A stretch of DNA of 64,000 nt from positions 60,910,711 to 60,974,710 of the forward strand of contig OZ024877.1 of the NCBI GenBank assembly GCA_964017185.1. Direction: 5' to 3'. Below are positions 1 through 9,048 of the stretch, piece by piece (the first letter of the stretch is position 1; each line of letters starts with the position of its first letter). Source of the DNA: Rugalucina vietnamica. Its lineage: Eukaryota; Mollusca; Bivalvia; Lucinida; Lucinidae. Both the position numbers and the translations under genes were made by a program. The notes beneath the pieces were generated by a model. The model searched no databases and was not told where the DNA came from. It was given only the letters and a program-made list of their open reading frames with translations.

Positions 1-124
1 CCCCACGTCCATTTTGTTAAAGGTGGACGAAAACCACCACATGTTTTTTTGAAGGCTGACAAAACACCCCACGCCCAATAGTATAACGTGGACAAAACCC
101 CCCTCATGCTTTTCTTAGTTCCCC

Positions 125-360
125 ATATGCCATGACTGAAAATTGATGGCTGGAATATTTAGCCGTAAACCAAATCTTATGTTTTTTTTATCAACGATAA
201 TATGAATCATATAACATGACTGAAAATTGATGACTTGGACAAGAAACCATAACCAAATTTGATTTCAATAAGAATGTCTTATGTTTTAGCTACCCATATA
301 ACATAACAAAATTGATGACTTGGACATGAAACCATGGCCAAATTTTATTTATTTCTTTAC
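125..360 (+). repeat. Tandem SINE 3'-tail repeats (x3)
   Basis: Three roughly 90-100 bp units each contain CATGACTGAAAATTGATG or a variant, followed by a tail like that of the SINE copies elsewhere in the window (e.g. 38850-38894). Only the tail is repeated, without the tRNA-like head. Confidence 0.5.
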
Positions 361-762
361 ATCAGTTAATGAAAGCTGCATATGAACTTATAATTTAAGA
401 TTTAAACTTTTTAATGAACAGATCTGGTTGTGGTAATGTGTATATGGGCTGTTACAAAAATAATAACACAACATATTTCAAATCATTTTTAACCAAACAA
501 GCAATTAACAATTTGACTTCAATTGAAAAACAACCATTTTAGCACAAACAGATTATAAAGGTGTTTGAGTTAATTGAGAAAATTAATTAAATGATTAAAT
601 AATTCAATTACCTTAATAGCACTCAATTAGCACATTATGATTTTAAAATACATGTTCAAACACAATCAGTATACATGCATTTGTGATAATTGTGATAAGT
701 GATAATTGGAATGGCATCAAAGAAAATATCCATTCATCTACATAGAATTGAAAGAAGGAATC
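361..762. other. AT-rich filler inside inverted-repeat element
   Basis: No coding signal, palindrome or repeat recognised. Confidence 0.4.
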
Positions 763-1775
763 ATCATCATCATCATATCCGTTTTATAGTCCGTTGTCCT
801 CTACTGAGGGTTGGACTTGTTTGACAAGTCTCCTTCTTAGACGACCTCTCCACTCTGAGCGATTCTGAGGATCAGCAGTATCCATTCCTAGCTTTTTTCT
901 GTCGTCTAACAACACTTCATCCCATGATTTCCTTGGCTTGCCAGATCTTTTCTGTGCAACTATGTTCAGCTTGCGTACTTGAGCAATCCAGCCTTTGCTG
1001 CGCTCTACGTGTCCATACCATCTCATTCTGCTGGAGCGAAGCACCACATCTATATCCTGAAGTCCAAGCTTTGAGAGAAGGGAGTCTGAGCTTACTTCAT
1101 CATTCGCCTTGACATTACAGATCCAGCGGATCATCGCACGGTCATTGCGCCGTAGGCGGTTAAGTGTAGCCACAGTCATGGCCCATGTTTCTGCCGCATG
1201 CAGCATTACACTTCTCACACAAGTTGAATAAACTCGACCTCTGGTCAAAAGTGGCAGATTGCGGTTGGTGAGTAGGGGGAGTAGCTGTCGGAACTTGCCC
1301 CAAGCAGATTTGCAACGCGTTATTGCAGCCAGTTCACAACCTCCACCAGCAGAAAGCATGTCTCCCAGATAACAGAACTCTGGAACAGCCTCAACTGTTT
1401 CGTCATCAACCTGAACCTCCTTCACTAGTCTTCCATCTATTGGACGTGCCTTTCCTAGGCAGCGAGCACATCTGAAATCAGGATCAGGGCGCAAGGGGCC
1501 TTTGATTCCACTGCATTTCTTGTGGATCCAGGACAAGCAGCCACCACAGAAGATAGCATTTCTTCCTACACCTGTCTGACAGACGCCACAGGGATCCTTT
1601 CCAGATTTTTTCAGAAGGTCCAGATTGGGGCCAGAGACCATGATCTTTGTCTTCCCCATGTTCACTCGAAGGCCTTTCCTCTCCATCTCTGCTTTCCATG
1701 TCTTCAGCTTTACCAGTAGTTCCTCCATGGACTCAGCACTAATCATCAAGTCATCACCAGAAAATGCATGTTGTT
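763..1775 (-). pseudogene. LINE fragment: C-terminal part of reverse transcriptase with zinc finger
   Basis: The minus-strand frame is open for about 320 residues. It begins at the catalytic-motif position, read as SGDDLMIS where LINEs normally have YADD, so the palm is cut away upstream and the key aromatic residue is not conserved. Next comes a PHD-like cysteine/histidine cluster (CGVC...CGGC...HKKC...CARC, about residues 54-97), then the thumb/connection block containing FCYLGDMLSAGG and RMRWYGHVERS. This order is typical of non-LTR retrotransposons with an embedded zinc finger. The 3' end is followed by a (GAT)n tail at 762-778 read on the minus strand. The fragment is 5'-truncated against the right arm of the inverted-repeat element, as expected from target-primed insertion. 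It cannot make active enzyme. Confidence 0.85.
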
Positions 1776-2007
1776 TGCATTAGGATGCTTCTGTCTGCTT
1801 CCATCTGCTTATCTACACTGCAAAAACATGAGGGGGGTTTTGTCCTAATTTTAAAATCTGCATGGGGTGTTTTGTCCACGTTATACTTTTGGGCGTGGGG
1901 TGTTTTGTCAGCCTTCGAAAAAACATGTGGTGGTTTTTGTCCACCTATAACAAAATGGATGTGGGGTGTTTTGTCCGTGGGGTGTTTTGTCCTACACTCG
2001 TGCGGGG

Positions 2008-2145
2008 CAATTACTTTTTGATTGCCTCTACAATGGCTTGACAGTAAGATCCTTACCCTTGTGAGATTTTCTATTGGAAAGAGCACAACAAAGAGCATAG
2101 TCATGACCTCACATTTGTCCCCTGAGGCATGGCAATGTCTTAAGA
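2008..2145 (+). mobile_element. Partial GC-rich MITE (MITE10), fragment
   Basis: Resembles the middle of the element at 30511-30786 (ggggcaattactttttg, then a pattern including cccttg and tctattg, ending in a ccccctg-like block). Both ends are missing. Confidence 0.45.
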
Positions 2146-2178
2146 AGGTCACTGAGCGTGAATGTTTACATTAATAAA

Positions 2179-2408
2179 TGAGCCTTTCCATGAAAAATAA
2201 CAATTTCGGTTTCCGACTAGGTCCAACACAAACCAGTGTTTACTGTTGTAAAAGGGGGCTAGAAGCTAGAAATTTTAGAGTTAAGAAGGATTGTACTGTC
2301 TGTGTATCATAAACAAAGACGCTGATCAGCTGTGCAGTTACTGCACAGCTGATCTGCGCCTTTGTTTTTGCATATGCAGATTGTTGGTTTTCTTGTGCAA
2401 TGGCTTAG
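2179..2408 (+). mobile_element. MITE1 copy
   Basis: Starts TGAGCC and ends near TGGCTTA. It carries the left arm block (CCGACTAGGTCCAACACAAA), the AAGAAGGATTGTACT block and a palindrome at about 2310-2370 with the TGTGCAG/CTGCACA arm type. Ends are degraded. Confidence 0.8.
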
Positions 2409-2566
2409 ATGATGGATCAATCTTGATAGACTCGAAAATCTGAATGGTTCAAATGTTTGATTATCCATACATGATTCAACAATGATTTATTGGTTATAGA
2501 ATGTTTAGATTTTATGATTTGATATTGATATCAAGATATGACAAATTAGTCTTGAAACATTGAAGA

Positions 2567-2640
2567 GTGGAGCGGTGCTGTGGTAGAGCTTCCAACTCTA
2601 GAGCTTGAAGTTTAGGATTTGAAACCCATTTCTGCCAAAT
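2567..2640 (+). mobile_element. SINE head fragment (tRNA-like)
   Basis: GTGCTGTGGTAGAGC resembles a tRNA A box and GGATTTGAAACCC a degraded B box. The downstream SINE body is not recognisable. Confidence 0.4.
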
Positions 2641-2780
2641 AATGCAAATCATTGTTTATCATGTCAGAAAATGAAAATTGATTAAAACAAGCATTTGAGG
2701 CAAAACCCTGAATGTGAAATGGCGCATTTCTGAAGTGTTTCAGTATATACCGGTACATCACTACTTGATTGTACATTTTA

Positions 2781-3089
2781 ATTTATGCACCAGTCACTTG
2801 TAACCATGGCTCCACCACCTACAGGGAAGGGGGGGGGATTATGACTTTTCAGAATGCCCCGCTGTAGAGTGCAACCCCAGGGTACAAAATGGAGGTCAAA
2901 ACTATGCTCTGTGCCGTGCCCCTCTCAATAGAAAATCTCTCTGGAGTAAGGATCAGAACACCAAAACCATGTCATTTCCTCTGCACTGCTGGGACAATGA
3001 AAAAGTAATTGCCCCACACTTTAGCACAGTTATCCCCCACCCTTCCCCGCAGGTGAGGGGCTGTGGTTACAAATGACCGGAGCATTAAA
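2781..3089 (+). mobile_element. MITE10 copy
   Basis: Ends are ATGCACCAGTCACTTGTAAC on the left and GTTACAAATGACCGGAGCAT on the right, an imperfect terminal inverted repeat. GC-rich runs lie just inside each end. A second copy is at 30511-30786. Confidence 0.65.
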
Positions 3090-3109
3090 AAAAACAGAAT
3101 TAATGTATA

Positions 3110-3346
3110 TGAGCCTCGACGCGAGAAAACCGGTCTTCGGGGTTTCCGACCAGGTCCGACACAAACCGGCCTGTACAAGCTCAGAAAAGAGCTAGAAGCT
3201 TGAAATTTCGGATTTAAGTAGAAGAGGAATTGTACTATCCAAGTAGCGAAAACAAAGGCGCTGATCAGCTTCGCGGTTACCGCGAAGCTGATCTGCGCCT
3301 TTGTTTTCGCCTAGGCAAAAATCCGGTTTTCTCACGATGCGGCTCA
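3110..3346 (+). mobile_element. MITE1 copy, near consensus
   Basis: TGAGCC...GGCTCA ends flanked by TA on both sides. The palindrome at about 3252-3312 has TTCGCGG/CCGCGAA arms. This is one of the best-preserved copies and a good type copy for the family: about 236 bp, terminal inverted repeats, with a ~65-bp palindrome placed off-centre towards the right end. Confidence 0.9.
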
Positions 3347-3663
3347 TATGTAAATTTTTCTCTGCTTCTCTGCCCTTAATCTGTATAATCTGACTGTGAA
3401 TGCATACATTGGCAAGATTAAACAGGCCTGTATTATTTGGATCATAATTTAGTCAAATGTTTATGACCCTCTTAAAATGAGCCACATCTGGAGAAAACCT
3501 AGGTTTGTGTATAATATTTAGACTTAAATGTTGAAAAGGTACATTTCAGGCTGGTGCTGTTTTTTTTCAACCATGTCTGTATTCTCATAAAACACATTTT
3601 TTTCCAAGTTTGAACGAGAATGCTTAGGAAACAGAAACGACAGACATTCTTATGACAGTTATT

Positions 3664-3899
3664 TGAGCCACGTCATGAGAAAACCTACAATTGGCATAGG
3701 CAAAAACAAAGGCGCAAATCAGCTTCGCAGTAACTGCGAAGCTGATCAGCGCCTTTGTTTTTGCTACACGGATAGTACAATTCCTCTACTTTCTAAAACC
3801 AAAATTTCCAGCCTCTAGCCATCTTCTGTGCTTGTATAGCTTGGTTTGTGTCAGACCTGTTCAAAAACCACATTGTTTGTTTTGTCATGTCGCGGCTCA
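3664..3899 (-). mobile_element. MITE1 copy
   Basis: TGAGCC...GGCTCA ends. The palindrome lies near the left end, so the copy is inverted relative to 3110-3346. Arm type is TTCGCAG/CTGCGAA. Confidence 0.88.
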
Positions 3900-4740
3900 T
3901 TTAAGTCTGAAATATAAATCCTGTGCCTTATAATGAAGCCAATTCATCTTCAATTGTTATTTATTTGAAAACCTTGATACACTAGTAATCTAGACATTTA
4001 ATCGCTGATTGGGTTTCTTCGTGTGTTCAAGATGTGTATAAATCGGTTGTAATTAAATTGAAAGAATAACGGTGCATGTATAACGAGTCCCAAGATCAAT
4101 AATAAATCTTCAAACCAAACAAACATAATTTCATGGGACGAGAAATGATGAAAGAGCGCTTACATTTTGCATGTTAATGCTTAAATCTTTGCCACCTTAT
4201 CAGCAGATCAAATCCAAAATTGTGCATATCTGTATTAAATATGCTGCCATTCTCAAGCAAAAAAAGCTAGCTAGCTTTATTCACTTTTTGCCAAAGCCTA
4301 CTGTACATGGAGATTTTTTCATTCAAATTGTGGGAGTTTTTAGTTTGATCCTAAGAAATGAGTCAACCTTTTTCGTACAAACTATCTAAATCATACTCAC
4401 AATGGGTATGATTTTATGTTTATTTTTATCAATGGATGTAGGCTCTATGAAGTTATGAACTATCTGGACATGATTGAAAAATTATTTGGGGCATTGAAAC
4501 ATTGAAATAAAAACAAACCAAAAGTGGTTGGTTCCATGCCCCACCAATGACATGCTCATTTTTGTGACTTTGGTTATTGAAGTGATTCATAATGAAATGA
4601 ATATGAGGCAAAAAATTCCTGTTAGCCTTTCAAACTTTGTTCAGTTTACTGTTAACCAATTTCCTTTCATCAGCAATTTATTGTCATGATTTTTTATGAA
4701 TTCCTGAAAATGGTTCTCACAGTACATGTACTTTTCATTA
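3900..4740. other. Unannotated AT-rich stretch
   Basis: No exon, palindrome or repeat recognised. It precedes the first exon I can place, so it may be an intron. Confidence 0.4.
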
Positions 4741-5632
4741 TTATCGCACCTGCTTATAGCAGGGTGCGATATAGGAGTTCAAATTTCCGTCCGTCCGTAC
4801 GTTCGTTCGTTCGTTCGTCCGTTCGTTCGTCCGTCAACATTTACGTCGAAGTTTAGTTTTCTCGACATCAGAGATAGCTGCGAGTCTGAAACCTTGCATA
4901 GTAATTGTCCCTGACATACCGTTCAAGCACGCACCTTAACCCGGTGCCCTTGACCTATATTTCACGGTCCACTGACTTTGAAAATTTTTACGTCGAAGTT
5001 TTGTCAACATTTACGTCGAAGTTTGGTTTTCTCGACATCAGAGATAGCTGCGAGTCTGAAACCTTGCATAGTAATTGTCCTTGACATACCCTTCAAGCAC
5101 GCACCTTAACCTTGTGCCCTTGACCTATATTTCACGGTCCACTGACTTTGAAAATGTTTACGTCGAAGTTTGGTTTTCTCGACATCAGAGATAGCTGCGA
5201 GTCTGAAACCTTGCATAGTAATTGTCCTTGACATACCCTTCAAGTACGCACCTTAACCCGGTGCCCTTGACCTATATTTCACGGTCCACTGACTTTGATA
5301 ATTTTTACGTCGAAGTTTGGTTTTCTCGACATTAGAGATAGCTGCAAGTCTGAAACCTTGCATAGTAATTGTCCTTGACATACCCTTCAAGCACGCACCT
5401 TAACCCAGTGCCCTTGACCTATATTTCATGGTCCACTGACTTTGAAAATTTTTACGTCGAAGTTTGGTTTTCTCGACATCAGAGATAGCTGCGAGTCTGA
5501 AACCTTGCACAGTAATTGTCCTTGACATACCCTTCAAGCACGCACCTTGACCCCGTGCCCTTGAACTATATTTCACGGTCTATTGACTTTGCCCGATGCA
5601 GGTGCGATATCGACCTCCGCGGAGTTCTTGTT
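4741..5632 (+). mobile_element. Helitron-like minisatellite element HINE-1
   Basis: Head TATCGCACCTGC (4742-4753) forms a hairpin with GGGTGCGAT just inside. It is followed by a (CCGT/TCGT)n microsatellite at about 4788-4835, then about five tandem units of ~148 bp from 4836 to 5590. The exact reverse complement of the head, GCAGGTGCGATA, is at 5598-5609, and a terminal hairpin CTCCGCGGAG at 5615-5624. No protein is encoded. The plan matches Helitron-derived non-autonomous elements of bivalves; the family name is inferred. Confidence 0.75.
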
Positions 5633-5725
5633 TTTGTATATGCAAGTTCTGCAATCTGCAAAAATAAGACACAAATCTAAATAGCTGAAAAAATAAATTG
5701 GGTTACAATAATTCCTCTTTTTCAG

Positions 5726-5809
5726 GAGTACATGGCGAAGGCTCGAGAATTGGAGAGAGAGTTACGTTCCCTCACCATAGAAAAGGCCAGGGCGGATGCA
5801 ATGCTTGAG
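5726..5809 (+). CDS. Coiled-coil gene exon a (28 aa)
   Basis: Acceptor tttttcag, donor GAG|gtttgt. Reads EYMAKARELERELRSL and on to ...DAMLE, clearly alpha-helical. 84 nt, phase 0 at both ends. First exon I can place; upstream exons must exist because there is no start codon with a leader here. A MITE1 copy begins 20 nt after its donor. Confidence 0.85.
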
Positions 5810-5829
5810 GTTTGTACAGAAATGATATT

Positions 5830-6065
5830 TGATCCGCGACGCGAGAAAACCAACAATTTGGGTTCCGACCAGGCCTGACACAAACCGGTCTGTGCAGTAA
5901 CAGAAAACAGCTAGAAGCATGAAATTTCGTAATTAGGAAGTAGAGGGATTATACTATCCGTGTAGTGAAAACAAAGGCGCTGATCAGCTGCGCGGTGACA
6001 ACGAAGCTGATCTGCGCCTTTGTTTTCACATATGCAAATTGTTGGTTTTCCAATGAGGCGGCTCA
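5830..6065 (+). mobile_element. MITE1 copy beside a splice donor
   Basis: Starts TGATCCGCGACG and ends GGCGGCTCA. The palindrome is broken by mismatches at its centre (about 5985-6010). It lies 20 nt downstream of the exon 5726-5809 donor. Confidence 0.85.
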
Positions 6066-6229
6066 AATGATACTTTCCATACCAGACCTGGAAGACAGAT
6101 CATAAGTCATGGATCAGGCATGCAAACATGAATTAAGTCAAAACCTCAATGATTTAGGTTCATATTGATTAGTAGTTTTGCATAATGAGAACAACATTTT
6201 GATGAACATTTTGTCTCAGTTTATAAAGT

Positions 6230-6358
6230 ATCTGACTCCTGAGCGAGATATTAGGGTATGAAATCTGCAGTCTGTGTCACCTTGTTGTATTCTTGAGCAA
6301 GACACTCTATTTCATGTAACCAGGTGGCTTTCATCCCAACATGGCTGAAAAAATTAAG
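6230..6358 (+). mobile_element. SINE fragment, degraded
   Basis: Contains TTGAGCAAGACACT and CCCAACATGGCTGAAAAA, the middle and tail signatures of the tRNA-SINE family seen whole at 38686-38894. The head is unrecognisable. Confidence 0.5.
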
Positions 6359-6414
6359 CATCAATTCTTACACTAATAAATTTATTAATATTAATTGTTT
6401 AAAACTTATTACAG

Positions 6415-6546
6415 GATCTCCAGGTTCGACTTGATCGCCAAGAAGAGAGCTGTACCAAATTACGTAGTGAAAACAGTAACCTTAACCATGATCTCAATCA
6501 ACTTGTCAATGTTATAAGCACTGCCAGAACCACAGGAAATTGGAAT
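6415..6546 (+). CDS. Coiled-coil gene exon b (44 aa)
   Basis: Acceptor ttattacag, donor AAT|gtaagt. Reads DLQVRLDRQEESCTKLRSEN and on to ...ARTTGNWN. Helical in the first three quarters; the last ~10 residues, which include Gly and Trp, look like a break in the coil. 132 nt, phase 0. Confidence 0.85.
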
Positions 6547-6675
6547 GTAAGTACCCCTTATAACATGGAACAAAGATATAAAGTGAATGGATTGAAAACA
6601 AGAAGAATAAATAAATAACATCAAAGTTATTAATATACAATTACAATAGAAACTGCAACAAACTTGCAAATAGCA

Positions 6676-6833
6676 CAAGATTGGGGTTTAACGTCCCACC
6701 AACAGCTAAGGTCATATAGAGACGGGACCTCGGTTTATAGTCTCAATCCGAAGGACTGGAGAAGCCCGGGATCGAACCTGCGACCCATGGTTTACAAGGC
6801 AAGTGGCTTATCCACTGCCCCACGGAGGCTTCT
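6676..6833 (-). mobile_element. tRNA-Thr-like SINE with 12-bp target duplication
   Basis: On the minus strand the head resembles tRNA-Thr(TGT): GCCTCCGTGGGGCAGTGG, CTTGTAAACCA around the anticodon, and B box GGTTCGATCCC. The body ends at 6676. Perfect direct repeats TTGCAAATAGCA flank it at 6664-6675 and 6834-6845, marking a target-primed retrotransposition. A relative is at 63140-63330. Confidence 0.85.
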
Positions 6834-7128
6834 TTGCAAATAGCAGTCAAATTGGCCATGTCTTTGTATAACTAAAAGAAAATAATGAAAATGATTTCAC
6901 AGTCCCTAGCTGTTCTTACTAAATCCAAATTTCCAAGTCTTTTGTAAAACTAAAATTTGGTTTGTGTTGACTTGGACAAGATTCTGGCAAGAAGGATTTG
7001 TCTGGATTCATGATTGGCTCATTTTACAAATGGTATTCTAAATGGTAAATTAATGAATAATGGTTTCTGTTGCTGAAGTTTTTTTACTCTCATGTAACTA
7101 CAATTCTTCTATATTCTGTGTTTTACAG

Positions 7129-7202
7129 GTTGACAGTGTTCGTTTTCGTGAGCTCACACATGAGCAAGTTTTCGGATCTATGCACGAACAGATGATGAGG
7201 AT
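7129..7202 (+). CDS. Coiled-coil gene exon c (24 aa + 2 nt)
   Basis: Acceptor gttttacag, donor AT|gtaagt. Reads VDSVRFRELTHEQVFGSMHE and then QMMR. The donor leaves two bases of a codon completed as ATG by the next exon, the only non-phase-0 junction found. Not clearly heptad-repeating, so perhaps a short conserved non-coil segment. Confidence 0.82.
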
Positions 7203-7212
7203 GTAAGTATAC

Positions 7213-7718
7213 AGCATTACGAAAACATGACCATGCAGTATACAGAGATTTTAAAAGTTGTAAAAAATGGGAAAAATCTGATATGAGCCACCTCGTGGGA
7301 AAACCAACAATGTGGTTTCTGAACAGGTCTGACACAAACCGGCCTGTACAAGCACAGAAAAGAGCTGGAAGCTTGAAATTTGGGATTCAAGTAGAAGAGG
7401 AATTGTACTATCCGAGTAGCGAAAACAAAGGCGCTGATCAGCTTCGCGGTCACCGCGAAGCTGATCTGCGTCTTTGTTTTCGCCTATGCAGATTGTTGGT
7501 TTTCCCATGAGGCGGCTCATATTTTTCTTATTTTGCTCAAAACATAACTCAAACTCAACATTTGCTCAAAACTTGGGAGGCAGTTCTAACGAGTACCCAC
7601 AATCTATGTTTTGGAGCAAAAATAAGAAAAAAATAGGTATACCCCTGCATACCCCAGTTTTACTATATAAAAGTGGGGTATAAGGGGGTATTTATTTCAC
7701 GGACATGTTTTCCTGATG
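7213..7718 (+). mobile_element. MITE2 copy split by a MITE1
   Basis: Ends CATTACGAAAACATGACC and GGACATGTTTTCCTGATG are imperfect inverted repeats. The inner part carries the GTACCCACAATCTATGTTTT motif and a GGGGTAT-rich right side. The body is interrupted by a MITE1 at 7284-7519. The left end begins about 10 nt after the preceding exon's donor. Confidence 0.75.
7284..7519 (+). mobile_element. MITE1 copy nested in MITE2
   Basis: TGAGCC...GGCTCA with TA on both sides (7282-7283 and 7520-7521). Palindrome arms TTCGCGG/CCGCGAA. Nesting shows this MITE1 insertion is younger than the MITE2 host. Confidence 0.9.
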
Positions 7719-7986
7719 TGAACCACGTCAGGAGAAAATTAAAGGTGGGAAAGAAAGTACAGCAGGAAACATCCTGAAAATGTTTTACAACATTTTGACA
7801 AGCCAGCTGACTAGCTCTTTCCTATCATGGTAGCCATCTGGCAAGCATCAACCAAATACAAAGGTGATGGGTATAGAAGAGAGGCAGACAAAATAAACAG
7901 AAAATGTGAAAATAAATTACGTAAGAGTCTTGGAATGGTCAGTAAAGAAAATACTTGAAGACTGCTAGGCTGTTGTTATTGACCTG

Positions 7987-8226
7987 GGGTTAGTTGTTCA
8001 AAATTAACGATGTCATTAGTTAATGATTCGTTAACATTTCAAATGGCAATATTACAAATGGACTGTTATTTTTGTTGAAAAAATGTGAGAATCCTTTGCA
8101 TTGCAAAGGATTCTCACATTTTGTCAACAAAAAATAACAGTGTTGATGCTTATGTAGTCATAATTTAACAAGTTGAGGTCTTAATGATGACGTTAAGCTT
8201 GAGAACCAAGTTTTGAACAACTGGTC
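7987..8226. mobile_element. MITE3 copy with long perfect hairpin
   Basis: Ends TTGTTCAAAATTAACGATG and its approximate reverse complement TTTTGAACAACTGG. The centre (about 8063-8142) folds into a hairpin with ~35-bp arms around GCATTGC. A second copy is at 35565-35792. Confidence 0.75.
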
Positions 8227-8292
8227 CCTGATTGGGTAATCTAACACAGATGTTGTCACAAAATGACTCATAATCTTATTTACTTCTAACAG

Positions 8293-8395
8293 GAGATCCT
8301 CAGATGACTCTCATGAATTGCGACAAGAACTGCTGCGGAAAGAAGAAATCATCAGTCGACTACAGTCAGACCTCGAACATGTACAGCTTCAGAGG
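8293..8395 (+). CDS. Coiled-coil gene exon d (35 aa)
   Basis: Acceptor ttctaacag, donor AGG|gtaggg. The first base completes the codon ATG begun by the preceding exon, then RSSDDSHELRQELLRKEEII and on to ...EHVQLQR. Strong helix after a short Ser/Asp linker. 103 nt; ends in phase 0. Confidence 0.82.
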
Positions 8396-8440
8396 GTAGG
8401 GGGTGTTTATTATGCGTAAAATTCAGAAAAAAAACCCACA

Positions 8441-8645
8441 AGCTTGGTGGCGTAGTGGTAGAGTGTTGGACTACAAATGTAAATGTCCTAGATCCTTATA
8501 CCACAAGTGTCGGGTTTTGTTCATGGACAGGACACATTGACTCACAATTGTACTGGTACTGGATATTATAGTACACCATAGTACTGGATATTACCCAGAA
8601 AGTGGTGACTTTATCATGACTTGAATGAAAAATTTACAGCAAATG
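8441..8645 (+). mobile_element. tRNA-derived SINE copy
   Basis: A-box-like GGCGTAGTGGTAGAGTG. The B box is eroded; the middle has a GACACATTGACT-like block and a tail of ATCATGACTTGAATGAAAAA. Diverged from the other copies. Confidence 0.6.
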
Positions 8646-8693
8646 TATTTTACCACAATCACAAAAAGTTAAACAATGTAATTTGGTGTATTG

Positions 8694-8764
8694 AACTCCC
8701 AAGTGAGATGTCTGAGGTTCAAACCTGCCTTTGCCCTGTTGCATCATGATTCATGAGCAAGACA
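8694..8764 (+). mobile_element. SINE fragment lacking head and tail
   Basis: Contains AGGTTCAAACCTGCC (B box) and GAGCAAGACATG. It abuts the next SINE copy directly. Confidence 0.5.
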
Positions 8765-8765
8765 T

Positions 8766-8963
8766 GGAGCGCGGTGGCATAGTGGTAGAGCATCGAACTC
8801 CTAATTGAGAGGTCTTAGGTTCAATCCGAACTATGTTGTGAACTTGAGCAAGACACATTAACTCCCCAAATTACTGGATAAACCCAGGAAGCAATGGCTC
8901 CGTCCCAGCATGACTGAAATATTCTTGCCTGTGATGTTGAGCCTTAATTCAAACAAACAAACT
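8766..8963 (+). mobile_element. tRNA-derived SINE copy, near full length
   Basis: A box GTGGCATAGTGGTAGAGC, B box AGGTTCAATCC, then GAGCAAGACACATTAACTC, CCCAGGAAGCAATGGCTCC and the tail CATGACTGAAATATT, ending in (CAAA)n. Confidence 0.8.
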
Positions 8964-9048
8964 ACCAAAGCCTTATCAGTGATACCATAAACCTGACAAC
9001 ATGTAGCCAGAAAGATTTACTGTTACGTTGCAAATTCCAACAGGATAG

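Larger units (their letters stand above)
1..2000. mobile_element. Inverted-repeat DNA element, left end cut by window
   Basis: Bases 1-118 reappear in reverse complement at about 1827-1990, with a further ~32 bp in the right arm. Each arm is itself built from short iterations of a GGGGTGTTTTGTCC-like motif. The arms enclose about 1.7 kb holding triplicated SINE-tail sequence and a LINE fragment. I read it as a non-autonomous terminal-inverted-repeat element. The true left end lies before the window, so no target duplication can be checked. Confidence 0.6.

Noticed and set aside
4741-5632. CRISPR-like or centromeric satellite array
   Set aside because: Units are contiguous without spacers and the array is bounded by element ends; eukaryotic context.
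7251-7520. Open frames across MITE1 copies with a recurring peptide (GKPTICIGENKDADQLR and similar), also at 32837, 45933 and 54040
   Set aside because: They follow the MITE1 terminal repeat and palindrome on either strand and end with the element. Open length is a by-product of the palindrome's composition; no third-position pattern seen.
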